DNA of 64,000 nt from Gemmatimonadota bacterium (GTDB lineage Bacteria; Gemmatimonadota; Gemmatimonadetes; Longimicrobiales; Gaopeijiaceae): the NCBI GenBank assembly GCA_022826005.1, contig JAJDVT010000086.1:29768-93767 (forward strand), read 5' to 3'. The notes under the pieces were generated by a model. That model was not told the DNA's origin, searched no databases, and was given only the letters and a program-made list of their open reading frames with translations. Both the position numbers and the translations under genes were made by a program. Positions 50,669-59,651 of the stretch are shown here, piece by piece; the stretch's first letter is position 1; each line of letters starts with the position of its first letter.

Positions 50669-52729
50669 ATGACCAGACACGCCGCGCGCTTCGCGCTCAT
50701 TCTTCTCGCAGCCGCACTGCCCGGAGGCGCCGCCACCCCCCAGCCCCCCGACCCCATCGTCCGGCTCGAAGCCGCGCCCCCCGAACTCGCCATGCGGGTC
50801 GGCGACGAGGTGCAGGTCACGGTGACCGGGATCACGCGCTCCGGCGTCCGCGTCGACGCCCCCCCCATACGGCTTGTCGGTCCACGCGGCGGCATGCGCG
50901 TCCGCGGCGGCGCCGTCACCGCCCTCGCGGCTGGCGACTTCGCGCTCATCGCCACCCTCATCCAGGAGGACCCCCCGCCCGGCACCGCCCCCGTCACGCT
51001 GCGCGTCCCGGTCTCGATCGGCTGGCCCCCCGTCGCGCGGGTCGCGGTCTCTCCCACCACCGGCGACCGCCTCCTCGCGGGCACCACCATCCGGCTGCGC
51101 GCCCGCGCCGAACACGCCGACGGCTCCATCCGGCCCGGCACCGAGCCGGCCTGGCGGAGTGGCTCCCCGGACGTCGCCACCGTCGACCGCTTCGGGCGCG
51201 TCACCGCCCACACCCCCGGAACGGCCACCATCACCGCCACCGTCGACGGCGTGGACGGCACCCTCACCCTCACCGCCGACCCCTTCACGGGCACCACCCT
51301 CACCATCACCGGCGGCGTCTCCCGCGCCCGCACCGGCGACGTCATCGAATTCGGCGCCGAGGTGCGCGGCCCCGGCGGCGAACTCCTCACCGGCGTCCCC
51401 GTCGAGTGGTCCCACGCCTGGGGAGAACCGGAGGGGATCATCGCGCCGCCCGCGCCCGCCCAGATGCGGGGCGGCCGCTTCGTCGCCGACGTGCCGGGCA
51501 TCTACACCGTCATCGCCGACGCGGGACCGCTTACCGCGCGCACTTCCTTCCGCGTCACCCAGCGCGACGTCATCCAGCAGATCGAGATCCAGGGCCACGG
51601 GCGCGAACAGCGCGTCCGCACCACCGACTTCTGGGTCTTCGAGGGACGGGACGGCCGCGACTACGCGCTCACCGGGGCCAAGCGCTCGGACGGCTACGGC
51701 TTCGTGTGGGACGTGACCGAGCCCGGCAACATCGTCAAGACCGACTCGATCCAGGTCGATGCGCGTTCCGTCAACGACATGAAGGTGTCGCCGGACGCGC
51801 GCTATGCCACCATGACCCGCGAGGGCGCATCCGACCGGCGCAACGGCGTCGTCATCCTCGACCTCGCCGACCCCGCGCACCCCAGGATCGCGTCGGAAGT
51901 CACCGAGTACGGGCTGACCGGCGGCGTCCACAACGCGTTTCCCACCAACGAGCACGTCTTCGCGCTCGCCGGGGGCGACAAGTACGTGATCCTGGACGTC
52001 AGCGACATCTACAACCCGCGCTACGTGGGCGAGTACAACCATCCGGACAGCCGGCTGCACGACGTGTGGGTGCTCGACGGGCTCGCCTACTCGGCCGAGT
52101 GGCAGAACGGGCTGGTCGTGGTCGACGTGGGCGACGGGCGCTGGGGCGGATCGCCCGAGAACCCGGTCTTCGTGAGCAGCCTGCCGGTCCCGACCGGCGG
52201 CACGCACGCCGTCTTCCCCTACATCTCCCAGTCCACCGGCAAGCACTACGTCTTCGTCGGCGACGAGATCATGAGCCGGCGCGGGCTCGCGTGGGAGGGG
52301 CCCGGACAGGGCAGGGGCTCCTACCAGCTCCCGTACGACCCCGAGACCGGGATGAACGGCATCCCGCTGGCGACCCAGGGCTACATCCAGATCATCGACT
52401 TCTCCGATCCGGAGTCGCCGGAGATGGTTGCGCGCTACGAAGTCCCCGAATACGGGACCCACAACATCTGGGTGGAGAACGATATTCTTTACCAGGCGTA
52501 CTACGAGGGGGGCGTCCGCATGGTTGACGTTTCCGGGGAGCTGATGGGTAACCTCTACACGCAGGGACGCGAGATCGCGGTCTTCAAGGCGTACGATCCG
52601 ATTGGTTATGTTCCGAATTCGCCGATGGCGTGGAGCGCGATGCCCTTCAAGGGCCGCATCTTCTTCTCGGACACGAATTCGGGACTGTGGTCGGCGAGGC
52701 TGGTGCCGAGGAGCAGGCCGATCAGCTGA
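50669..52729 (+). CDS. Secreted protein with Ig-like domains and LVIVD repeats
   Basis: A 686-residue exported protein. The signal peptide (ARFALILLAAALPGGA) is followed by two or three bacterial Ig-like domains of the BIG2 type, with SGSPDVATVDRFGRVTAHTP and VDGVDGTLTLTA. From about 300 on, a beta-propeller of LVIVD-type repeats appears: NGVVILDLADPAHPRIASEV, YVILDVSDIYNPRYVGEY, QNGLVVVDVGD, GYIQIIDFSDPESPEMVARY and GGVRMVDVSG. LVIVD proteins are cell-surface or periplasmic and of unknown function. GAGGGG 6 nt before ATG. The third-position GC is extreme (long C-rich runs), in contrast to the gene before it. Confidence 0.88.
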   Translation: MTRHAARFALILLAAALPGGAATPQPPDPIVRLEAAPPELAMRVGDEVQVTVTGITRSGVRVDAPPIRLVGPRGGMRVRGGAVTALAAGDFALIATLIQEDPPPGTAPVTLRVPVSIGWPPVARVAVSPTTGDRLLAGTTIRLRARAEHADGSIRPGTEPAWRSGSPDVATVDRFGRVTAHTPGTATITATVDGVDGTLTLTADPFTGTTLTITGGVSRARTGDVIEFGAEVRGPGGELLTGVPVEWSHAWGEPEGIIAPPAPAQMRGGRFVADVPGIYTVIADAGPLTARTSFRVTQRDVIQQIEIQGHGREQRVRTTDFWVFEGRDGRDYALTGAKRSDGYGFVWDVTEPGNIVKTDSIQVDARSVNDMKVSPDARYATMTREGASDRRNGVVILDLADPAHPRIASEVTEYGLTGGVHNAFPTNEHVFALAGGDKYVILDVSDIYNPRYVGEYNHPDSRLHDVWVLDGLAYSAEWQNGLVVVDVGDGRWGGSPENPVFVSSLPVPTGGTHAVFPYISQSTGKHYVFVGDEIMSRRGLAWEGPGQGRGSYQLPYDPETGMNGIPLATQGYIQIIDFSDPESPEMVARYEVPEYGTHNIWVENDILYQAYYEGGVRMVDVSGELMGNLYTQGREIAVFKAYDPIGYVPNSPMAWSAMPFKGRIFFSDTNSGLWSARLVPRSRPIS

Positions 52730-52858
52730 CCGGCCGCTGGCGAGCCGCCGGGCCGGGCTGGCCCACGCCGGTCAACAGAACGCACCAGGGCGGGGAGCGA
52801 AGGGTGCCGCCGGCGGGAAACCGGCCGGCGGGATGAGTCGACAACCGGACGCTAGACA

Positions 52859-53371
52859 ATGGAAACCTCGTACCTGGTCTGGATCGCGATCGCCATCGTC
52901 GTGGTTCTCGCGCTGCTTTTCGTGCTGGTGAGTGTCTTCTTCGGCTGGGGGGAATGGCTGCGCGGGCGGCGGAACATCGAAATGTCGCTGGATGCGGGCG
53001 TGCGCCACCTCCTCGACGGTTACCTGAACGAGTTCGCTCGCCGGCTCGGGTGGGAGGACGAGTCGACCGCGAAGCTGCGCGCCGCGGGCGAAGAGGTGCT
53101 GATGAGCCTGGCTGGAGCCGATGAGGACATCTCGGGACTGCGGCGGCTGCGGGTATCCGTGCGGCAGGAGAAGGGGACCGCGGTGATGGAATTCCTCGCC
53201 GCGCCCCAGGGTACGAACTTCGAGGAGCAGATCAAGCTCATCGAGCAGCACGCGGTTCCCGTCGAGCAGGAGATGTCGCTGCGCCTGCTCAAGCACTACG
53301 CCTCGTCTGTTCGCCACCGGCATTACCACCTGAACGACCTGGTGACGGTGAGGGTGGAGCGGTCGCGGTAG
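52859..53371 (+). CDS. Single-span membrane protein with possible HATPase-like cytoplasmic part
   Basis: A 170-residue protein: an N-terminal membrane helix (YLVWIAIAIVVVLALLFVLV), then a basic stop-transfer segment and a soluble domain with KLRAAGEEVLMSLA, VSVRQEKGTAVMEFLAAP and a last block LRLLKHYASSVRHRHYHLND. That order, helix with AAGEE then two beta strands, recalls anti-sigma-factor-type HATPase domains that end SulP/uracil-permease-like proteins in some bacteria; I cannot confirm it and the GHL ATP-binding motifs are not evident. Ribosome binding site weak. The MITE remnant follows 5 bp after the stop. Confidence 0.65.
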   Translation: METSYLVWIAIAIVVVLALLFVLVSVFFGWGEWLRGRRNIEMSLDAGVRHLLDGYLNEFARRLGWEDESTAKLRAAGEEVLMSLAGADEDISGLRRLRVSVRQEKGTAVMEFLAAPQGTNFEEQIKLIEQHAVPVEQEMSLRLLKHYASSVRHRHYHLNDLVTVRVERSR

Positions 53372-53376
53372 GGGTC

Positions 53377-53424
53377 CTTGGATAAACCCGCTCGAATGCC
53401 GCGGGGCTTTTGCCCACGGGCTGT
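53377..53424 (-). repeat. Internally deleted copy of the MITE (copy 2)
   Basis: About 48 bp: the left end TCCTTGGATAAACCCGC (compare TCCGTGGATAAGCCCGC in copy 1) joined directly to the right end, whose complement CAGCCCGTGGGCAAAAGCCC continues for 36 bases at 33 of 36 identity. About 200 bp of interior, including the hairpin, are missing. Fused to it is a fragment of a membrane-family gene. Confidence 0.65.
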
Positions 53425-53439
53425 TCCAGGGCGGTTGCG

Positions 53440-53519
53440 TCCGCGTTACGGGCCGGAGCCGCCTCCCGATCCGCCATGATCTCCTGAATCGCCATCTCCG
53501 TCGCCGCCGCGTCGATTAC
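53440..53519 (-). pseudogene. Remnant of a fourth member of the helical-domain membrane family
   Basis: On the minus strand this reads VIDAAATEMAIQEIMADREA, matching GIDPTATSTAIQEVLADSDI of paralogue 3 (39785-40453). Neither the beginning of the domain nor any membrane helix remains; the frame runs on into the MITE remnant. This is the scar of a deletion that removed most of a fourth paralogue. Confidence 0.6.
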
Positions 53520-53581
53520 CCAAGCCGGGAACCTGCGTGGAACCCGGGAACCCCGTTTCGGGGGTTGGCGTATCCACCCAC

Positions 53582-55267
53582 ATGGATACTCGCAATCATG
53601 GACGTGCGCGCCTGGTGCTGGTCACGGGTCCCAGCGGATACGTCGGCGGACGTCTGGTTCCCGCTCTCGAGGCGACGGGCAAGCGGGTGCGATGCCTGGC
53701 CCGCGTGCCCAGGTATCTGGAAGGCCGGTTCGCGCCGTCGACGGAGATCGTTCGCGGCGACGCACTCGACCGGGCGTCGCTCAATGCGGCGCTGCGGGGC
53801 GTCCAAACCGCCTACTACCTGATCCATTCCATGGGGTCGCGGGCCGACTTCCGGAGAAGGGACCGCGCCTGCGCCCGCAATTTCGCGCATGCCGCCCGGC
53901 GGCAGGGGGTGCGGCGGATCATCTACCTCGGAGGGCTCGCGAGTGGAGCGGGCCCGGCCCCTTCGCGCGGGCCCACCCGCCGGCACCCGCTTTCACCCCA
54001 CCTGGCCAGCCGCCACGAGGTCGGCAACATCCTCGGCCGGGAGGGTCCGCCCACGATCGAACTTCGCGCCTCCATCATCATCGGCTCCGGTTCGCTCTCG
54101 TTCGAGTTGATCCGCGGTCTGGTCAACCGGCTCCCGGTCATGGTGACCCCACGGTGGGTGCGGACGGTCGCCCAGCCGATCGCGATCGGCGACGTGATCG
54201 CGTATCTGGTTCACGCGCTGGACGTGGACGCTGGCGGGCACGCCATCTTCGAGATCGGCGGTCCGCGGAGGGTGAACTACGGCGAACTCATGCGGGAGTA
54301 CGCGCGCCAGATCGGCGTGCGAAGGGTCCTGGTCCCGGTGCCCTTCCTGAGCCCGCGGCTCTCGAGCCTGTGGCTGGGGCTCGTGACGCCGCTCTACGCC
54401 CGCGTGGGCAGGAAGCTGATCGACAGCATGCGCACCGAATCGGTCGTGAACGATCCGGCGGCTCTCACGCGGTTTCCGGTGCGGCCTGCCGGGGTCGGCG
54501 AGGCCATCGCCCGGGCGCTCTGGGAAGAGGATGGGGAGATGGCCCGGACGCGCTGGAGCGACGCGGTGTCAGCGGGGATCGGGGCGCGGCGGCGAAAAGC
54601 CGGGGAGTCCGGGGCCGGAAGCCGGCGGTCGCGCTGGGGCGGCCGGAGGTTCGGCTCACGGCTGGTCGAACGGCAGCAGGCGCTGGTCCTCGCAGCCTCG
54701 GCCGCCCAGGCCTTCCGGCCGATTCAGCGCATCGGCGGCAGGCGCGGGTGGTACTTCGGGAACTGGCTCTGGCTGCTCCGGGGAATGGTCGACCTCGCGC
54801 TGGGTGGTGTAGGGATGCGGCGGGGCCGCCGCCATCCGGTCGAACTCCGGGCTGGAGATCCGCTGGACTTCTGGCGCGTCGAGGCCTTCGAGGCCGCCCG
54901 CCTTCTCCGTCTTCGGGCCGAGATGAAGGTTCCCGGCCGGGCGTGGCTGCAGTTCGAGGTCGAGCCTGGAAAAAAGGGCAGCCTGATTACCCAGACGGCG
55001 GTCTTCGACCCGCTGGGACTGTGGGGGCTCGTCTACTGGTACGGCCTCTATCCCGTCCACCGTCTGATCTTCCGCGGGATGCTGAGGGGGATCGTGCGCG
55101 AAGCGAAACGGCTGGCGCCGCGCCGCGCGGATCCTCCCGGGCGGCGGACCGCGGGCGGTGCCCCCGCACCGGCCGCCCCCGCGTACCTCCGTGGCCCAGC
55201 GCGTCTCACTGCCCCAGAGCGCGAGCCAGGAACGCCACCGCGCGGGGAATCGCCTCGTCCAGTGTAA
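53582..55267 (+). CDS. NAD(P)-binding SDR-type protein with C-terminal DUF2867 domain
   Basis: A 561-residue protein. The N-terminal extended-SDR Rossmann domain has TGPSGYVGGRL (15-25), LIHSMGS and RIIYLGGL; there is no YxxxK in the usual place, so redox catalysis is doubtful, as in NmrA-type proteins. From about residue 365 the DUF2867 domain follows (FGNWLWLLRGMVDLALGG, LDFWRVEAFE, YWYGLYPVHRLIF). This fusion is known in actinobacteria and others; its substrate is unknown. The start ATG 53582 has only a weak ribosome binding site; a GTG at about 53537 is possible. The C-terminal 62 bp overlap the convergent hydrolase gene. Confidence 0.85.
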   Translation: MDTRNHGRARLVLVTGPSGYVGGRLVPALEATGKRVRCLARVPRYLEGRFAPSTEIVRGDALDRASLNAALRGVQTAYYLIHSMGSRADFRRRDRACARNFAHAARRQGVRRIIYLGGLASGAGPAPSRGPTRRHPLSPHLASRHEVGNILGREGPPTIELRASIIIGSGSLSFELIRGLVNRLPVMVTPRWVRTVAQPIAIGDVIAYLVHALDVDAGGHAIFEIGGPRRVNYGELMREYARQIGVRRVLVPVPFLSPRLSSLWLGLVTPLYARVGRKLIDSMRTESVVNDPAALTRFPVRPAGVGEAIARALWEEDGEMARTRWSDAVSAGIGARRRKAGESGAGSRRSRWGGRRFGSRLVERQQALVLAASAAQAFRPIQRIGGRRGWYFGNWLWLLRGMVDLALGGVGMRRGRRHPVELRAGDPLDFWRVEAFEAARLLRLRAEMKVPGRAWLQFEVEPGKKGSLITQTAVFDPLGLWGLVYWYGLYPVHRLIFRGMLRGIVREAKRLAPRRADPPGRRTAGGAPAPAAPAYLRGPARLTAPEREPGTPPRGESPRPV

Positions 55268-56660
55268 GGAAGTCGTGTCCTCCCGACTCGTAGATGTAGG
55301 CCTCGAAGTCGGGCGCCCCGCGCCCGAGTGCCTCCATCGCCCGGATGAGCGAGTGGGCCTGCGACACGGAGACGACGAAGTCGATCGTGCCGTGGTGGAT
55401 CTGGAGGGGCGGAATATCCGCAGCGAAGAGGACGGATGAGCGCCGCACGAGCTCCAGGCGCGCCTCGGAGCGCGTCATGTCGCCGCGGATGTACGGCTGC
55501 ACGATCGTGGAGTCGAGGTGCGCGACCCCGGTCAGACGGCGGGGCATCCGCCGCGCCGCTTCGCGGACGATTTCCCGCACCCAGTCGTCGAAGAAGTCCG
55601 TCGGCCCGAAGAAGCTGACAATGCGCTCGACGCGCTCGTCGCGGATCCCGGCGAGCAGCGCCACGCCGCCTCCCCGGCTCCCCCCGAGCAGGTTGTAGCC
55701 GCCCGGTTTCGCCTCGGGCGTCGTCTCGAAGGCGACGTTGACGAGCGCGATCACGTCGTCGACGTCGTAGTCCCAGGGGCTTGAAATCCCCTCCGACACC
55801 CACCGCGTCTCGCCGTAGCGGAGCGGCTCGCTGCGGAAGGACGGGAGCACGTAGACGAAGCTCTCGCGGAGGTCCTCGCCCAGCCCGAACGCGGCGATCT
55901 GCACGTCGGCGATCGACACGCCGTTGTCGCCGCCGTGGAGGTAGGCCAGGATCGGCAGGCTCTCCTCTTCCGCGCCGGCGGGCGTGATGATCGCGCCGTA
56001 GTGGCGGTGCCCGGAAACCACATGCGAGACGACGCGCAGGTTGGCGTCCGATCCTCCGAGCGAAAAGTCCTCGGAGAGCTCGACCCGGACGCCCTCGGAC
56101 GGGGCGCTGCGGCCCGCCCAGTCGGCGCGCACCGCGTCCATCTCCGCCTGCGTGGCCGGGACGAAGAGCAGGTCGAGCTCGGCCTCGAGGTCCAGCGACT
56201 CGGCGGTGAGGCGGGCGCTGGCGTTCCCGGATGAGACGGTGAGCGACTGCTCGCCGGGATCGGGGCCGAGGACCCAGATCGCGGAAGCGCGGCCCCCGTC
56301 GCCGGTGGCGGTTGAGGCCGAGTCGGCCCGGCCGCCGCGCGAGGGGGCGAAGGTGATGGCGGCGCCGGAGAGGGGGCGGCTGGCGTCGTCGAGAACGCGG
56401 ACGGCGACATGGTCCTCGAGGGGGAGGCCCTGAACGGCGCGCTGGGCGTCGCCGGAGAGGATCTCGATGGTGGCCGCGACGGGGTCGGGGGTGGTGGGGG
56501 GGTCGTCGCCGCAGGCGGTGATGAGGAGGGTGAGGAGGGGGAGGTTGAGGCGTCGCAGTGCGCGGGGGGTGGTCAGCGCGAGGGTGGGGTGGTGGGGGGC
56601 AGGGGGGTGCGCCGGGCCGCGATGCCGGGTGGGGCCGTGGCGGTGAAGGGGTGGTGCCAT
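55206..56660 (-). CDS. Lipoprotein with Ig-like domain and alpha/beta-hydrolase (prolyl-oligopeptidase-like)
   Basis: A 484-residue protein. The lipobox LLITAC (Cys50) follows a basic N-terminus longer than usual; ATG 56660 has GGAG 11 nt upstream, and a shorter start is possible. A BIG1-type Ig-like domain covers about 60-145 (PLSGAAITFAPSRGG). The hydrolase part has the nucleophile elbow GGSRGGG, HGGDNGVSI earlier, and DFFDDWVRE, with the catalytic His near IYESGGHDFL. The fold fits prolyl oligopeptidase or acetyl-xylan-esterase-like enzymes. Convergent with the SDR gene, overlapping 62 bp. Confidence 0.84.
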   Translation of the reverse strand: MAPPLHRHGPTRHRGPAHPPAPHHPTLALTTPRALRRLNLPLLTLLITACGDDPPTTPDPVAATIEILSGDAQRAVQGLPLEDHVAVRVLDDASRPLSGAAITFAPSRGGRADSASTATGDGGRASAIWVLGPDPGEQSLTVSSGNASARLTAESLDLEAELDLLFVPATQAEMDAVRADWAGRSAPSEGVRVELSEDFSLGGSDANLRVVSHVVSGHRHYGAIITPAGAEEESLPILAYLHGGDNGVSIADVQIAAFGLGEDLRESFVYVLPSFRSEPLRYGETRWVSEGISSPWDYDVDDVIALVNVAFETTPEAKPGGYNLLGGSRGGGVALLAGIRDERVERIVSFFGPTDFFDDWVREIVREAARRMPRRLTGVAHLDSTIVQPYIRGDMTRSEARLELVRRSSVLFAADIPPLQIHHGTIDFVVSVSQAHSLIRAMEALGRGAPDFEAYIYESGGHDFLTLDEAIPRAVAFLARALGQ

Positions 56661-56789
56661 GCGTGAGGTGTCTCCGGGTGGGGGGGCTCGCACCCGGAAG
56701 CTATGGGGTGCGCGCCGGCGAGTCGATCCGGACCGCCGTTTGGAATCGAGAATCAACCCGTAGCCGAATGCCGCACCCCTTCGATCCTG

Positions 56790-59651
56790 CTACGGGTGGC
56801 GTGAGGGGGTCGATAGGGAAGATGCCGGGCCGGCGTCACGCGAAGCGTCCGCCGAGTGCACCGTCGCGCCCATCCACCGTGCCCCCGAGGGCCGGAAGTG
56901 CTGGAACAGGCGGCCGAGCAGCGGTAGCGCGGGTGTCGCCGGTGCCCCGAGGGCCCGGTTCGCGGCCCCGATCCGGAACGCCAGCCGCCACTGGCGGAAG
57001 AGCGTTCGGTACGCCGCCCACAGGGTGCCGCGCGGGTCGTAGATGTTCGTCGCCTCGGAGGAGACGCCGTTGAGTTCGATCACCTTGAAGCGTCCGGCCC
57101 GGATTTCGGCCATGGTGTTGCCCCGAATGTCGTACCGTCCGAAGAAGAACCCGTCGATGCTCCGGCTCACCTCGTCGATCGCCTTGGCGAGCGCGGGGGT
57201 TTCCAGATGCGCCCCGTCGCGGAACTCGCATCCGAAGCAGTGGTTGCCGCGCTCTTCGATAACGACCTGCTCGCCCTGCGCGGGAACGCGGTCCAGAGCG
57301 GCGCCCAGGGTACGCGCAAAGACCCGGCGCTGGCAGCGGAGCCTCCGGTCGTCGAGAACGAGGTCACCCAGCGGCCGGCGTCCGTCCCCCGTCACCACCG
57401 GCTGCCGCTTTTCGGTGATCCCGAAGACTCGCCCGCGCTCCTCGCCGGGGAACCGATAGTAGAAGACGCCCAGCTCCTCGCCCGGCACGTATTCCTGCAC
57501 GATCAGCCTGGCCTCCCGCACGGCCAGCCGCGCGGCCAGCTCCCGCTCGCTCCTCACGATCGCCACCCCCGCCCCCCGCTCCCCCACGTCCGGCTTGACC
57601 ACGACCGGCAGGCCTCCCACTGCGGCGGCCAGGTTGCCGGCGCCGGTCACGCCGGGCCCCTCAGCGCCGCCCACGTCACATCCGTCCACCCCGCCCCCCA
57701 CCCGCATCCCCGCCACCACCGTCCGCGCCACCCGCGCCCGGTCCCCGATCGCGCCCAGAATCGCCGACTTCGACTCCCCGACCAGCCCGCCGTCCGGAAA
57801 CGCCGGGTTGGCCGCCGTGAAGACGGTGAGCGACCGGTATTTGACGGCCAGCCACACCCCCCAGGCCAGCACTGGCAGATAGAAGAGCCACGGCGGCCAG
57901 AACTCCCACCCGCGCACGCGCCCCCAGCGGGCCAGAAAACGCCGCCTCCCCGCCGCGCTGAAGAGCGGCACCCCGACCCGCAGCACGATCAGCGTCCCCA
58001 GCGCCGTCGCGATCAGCCATGGGAGTGCCCGGTCCTGGAACATCCCGATGCGCTCGGCCGCCGCGGCCCCGAAGAGCGCCGTGCCCCCGACCAGGAGCGG
58101 CGTCCACAGCACGGCCGCCACCACGATCCACAGGCCGAACGGGATCAGCGGCATCCGCACCACCCCCGCGGCCACGTAGGTGGGCAGGCGCGTCCCGGGC
58201 ACGAAGCGGCCGCCGATGAGCAGCGCCGCGCTCCGCTCGGTGAACCATCGGCACGCGCGCTCGAGCTCCTCCTGGCGGATCATCCACCTGAGCGGCGCGA
58301 TCCGCGTGACGGGCCGCCCGAGCAGCCGTCCTCCCGCGTAAAGCAGCAGGTCGCCCACCACGAGGCCCGCCAGGCACGCGCCCACCCCCGCCGTCCACGG
58401 CAGCGTGCCCCGCGCGACCAGCAGGCCCGTCCCGATGCAGGTCAGGTCCTCGCTCACGAAGGTGGCGGCGACGATCAGCAGCAGCGTCACGATGAGGGCG
58501 AAGCCCGTGACCGGCGGTACGCTGGAGGGGTCGAAGGGGGTGGCGGCGGCCGCGGTGCGCGCCGGATCGGCGTTGGCGCGCAGAGTGGCTGTCCCGGCCT
58601 CGACCCGGTCCAGGAAGTCCACGATGGGCGGCGCGATCCGGTCCGGTTCCAGGAACGTCATGAAGTGGCTGCCGTCCAGCATGACCATCTCGGACTGCGG
58701 CACGATGCGGCGGTGCTCCTCGGCCGCGGCGGCGGGGACAAGGGGGTCGTCGGTGCCGTGCACGATGAGCATCGGGCCCGGGTAGCCGCTCAGGATGCCG
58801 CGCAGCGGGCGCTGGTCGGTGTCGTAGAAGTTCCGTGCGTAGCTGTAGCCCAGGAAGGCGTCGTCGGCGTACCCGAAGTGGGGGACGAGTTCGCGCAGCG
58901 CCCAGATGGCGAACAGCTGCAGACCGTGGATGGCATGGTTAAGGTGGTACTCGCCCAGCAGCTCGTATTCCTGCGCGCCGATGGATGAGAGCAGGGTGAG
59001 AGACGCGATGCGCGCCGAATCGGCCCGGTACATCTCCAGCGCGACCCCGCCGCCCAGCGAGAAGCCCACCACGTGCGCGCGTTCGACCGCCAGCGAGTCG
59101 AGGAGCTGCAGCGTCATCGCGGCGTGGGCCCGGATCGAGTAGTCGGGGATCTTCGTGGTGGATCCGCCGAACCCGGGCAGATCGGGCGCGATTGTGCGGC
59201 GTTCGGCCCCCAGTGCGGGCCCGAGTCGGCGAAACACCCCTCCCGAACCGGGGCTTCCGTGGAGGAGGAGGACGGGGTATGCGGGAGATTCCGGAGGCTT
59301 CCAGACACCCGGCACCGGATCCCGCCTTCGACTCTCTGACAGATTGTTTGACATATTAGGGCTATAATCTGTCACCCGGAATTCGCTGTCGACCGGAACC
59401 AGGCCCTCCACTGTTGAGTGTTCGGCGTCAACAGACAGATTCACACCATAATCTGTCCATTCCCGGTAGGCGATTGTGACCGGGCCACGCTTCGGGCGCG
59501 GCCAACCCTCTACCTGCTGCAGTGACAGGGCCGGTGGCGGCGGTGCCTCTGGACGCCCGGCGCGTACCGCGTGTGAGGCGGCCAGCAGCGCGACGTAGAC
59601 CAGGAGGACCGCCCGCTTGTGGATCCGCAGCCACCGAGGCCGGCGCGTCAT
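56790..59651 (-). CDS. Three-domain fusion: alpha/beta hydrolase, DedA-type membrane domain, ATP-grasp ligase
   Basis: A 953-residue protein. An N-terminal helix (13-30) is followed by an in-frame AT-rich insertion (residues 66-105). The alpha/beta hydrolase spans about 122-350: oxyanion HGSPG (131-135), nucleophile Ser198 in GFSLGG, Asp301 in GTDDP, His329. A DedA/VTT membrane domain (about 380-570) has the motif GRFVPGTRLPTYVAAG. An ATP-grasp domain (about 640-900) has LPVVVKPDVGERGAGV, IVQEYVPGEELGV and the metal site KVIELNGVSSEATN. ATG 59651 overlaps the PlsC-like gene's TGA. Located after OlsB- and PlsC-like genes, it may make or move an amino-acid-containing lipid; inference. Confidence 0.84.
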   Translation of the reverse strand: MTRRPRWLRIHKRAVLLVYVALLAASHAVRAGRPEAPPPPALSLQQVEGWPRPKRGPVTIAYREWTDYGVNLSVDAEHSTVEGLVPVDSEFRVTDYSPNMSNNLSESRRRDPVPGVWKPPESPAYPVLLLHGSPGSGGVFRRLGPALGAERRTIAPDLPGFGGSTTKIPDYSIRAHAAMTLQLLDSLAVERAHVVGFSLGGGVALEMYRADSARIASLTLLSSIGAQEYELLGEYHLNHAIHGLQLFAIWALRELVPHFGYADDAFLGYSYARNFYDTDQRPLRGILSGYPGPMLIVHGTDDPLVPAAAAEEHRRIVPQSEMVMLDGSHFMTFLEPDRIAPPIVDFLDRVEAGTATLRANADPARTAAAATPFDPSSVPPVTGFALIVTLLLIVAATFVSEDLTCIGTGLLVARGTLPWTAGVGACLAGLVVGDLLLYAGGRLLGRPVTRIAPLRWMIRQEELERACRWFTERSAALLIGGRFVPGTRLPTYVAAGVVRMPLIPFGLWIVVAAVLWTPLLVGGTALFGAAAAERIGMFQDRALPWLIATALGTLIVLRVGVPLFSAAGRRRFLARWGRVRGWEFWPPWLFYLPVLAWGVWLAVKYRSLTVFTAANPAFPDGGLVGESKSAILGAIGDRARVARTVVAGMRVGGGVDGCDVGGAEGPGVTGAGNLAAAVGGLPVVVKPDVGERGAGVAIVRSERELAARLAVREARLIVQEYVPGEELGVFYYRFPGEERGRVFGITEKRQPVVTGDGRRPLGDLVLDDRRLRCQRRVFARTLGAALDRVPAQGEQVVIEERGNHCFGCEFRDGAHLETPALAKAIDEVSRSIDGFFFGRYDIRGNTMAEIRAGRFKVIELNGVSSEATNIYDPRGTLWAAYRTLFRQWRLAFRIGAANRALGAPATPALPLLGRLFQHFRPSGARWMGATVHSADASRDAGPASSLSTPSRHP
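59338..59457 (-). mobile_element. 120-bp palindromic in-frame insertion inside the fusion gene
   Basis: GACAGATT at 59338 and AATCTGTC ending at 59457 are inverted ends. The same pair recurs inside (AATCTGTC 59366-59373; GACAGATT 59434-59441), giving two hairpins. The segment is 120 bp, exactly 40 codons, about half G+C by eye against about 70% around it. It encodes TDYGVNLS and TDYSPNMSNNLS, a repeated peptide. It splits a hydrolase N-terminal strand region (AYREW ... PVLLLHG). It resembles protein-coding palindromic elements such as those of Rickettsia in behaviour only. Confidence 0.6.

Noticed and set aside
59338..59457. The AT-rich palindromic segment as a promoter or terminator
   Set aside because: It lies inside a continuous coding frame between two parts of one protein, is exactly 40 codons long and keeps the frame open.
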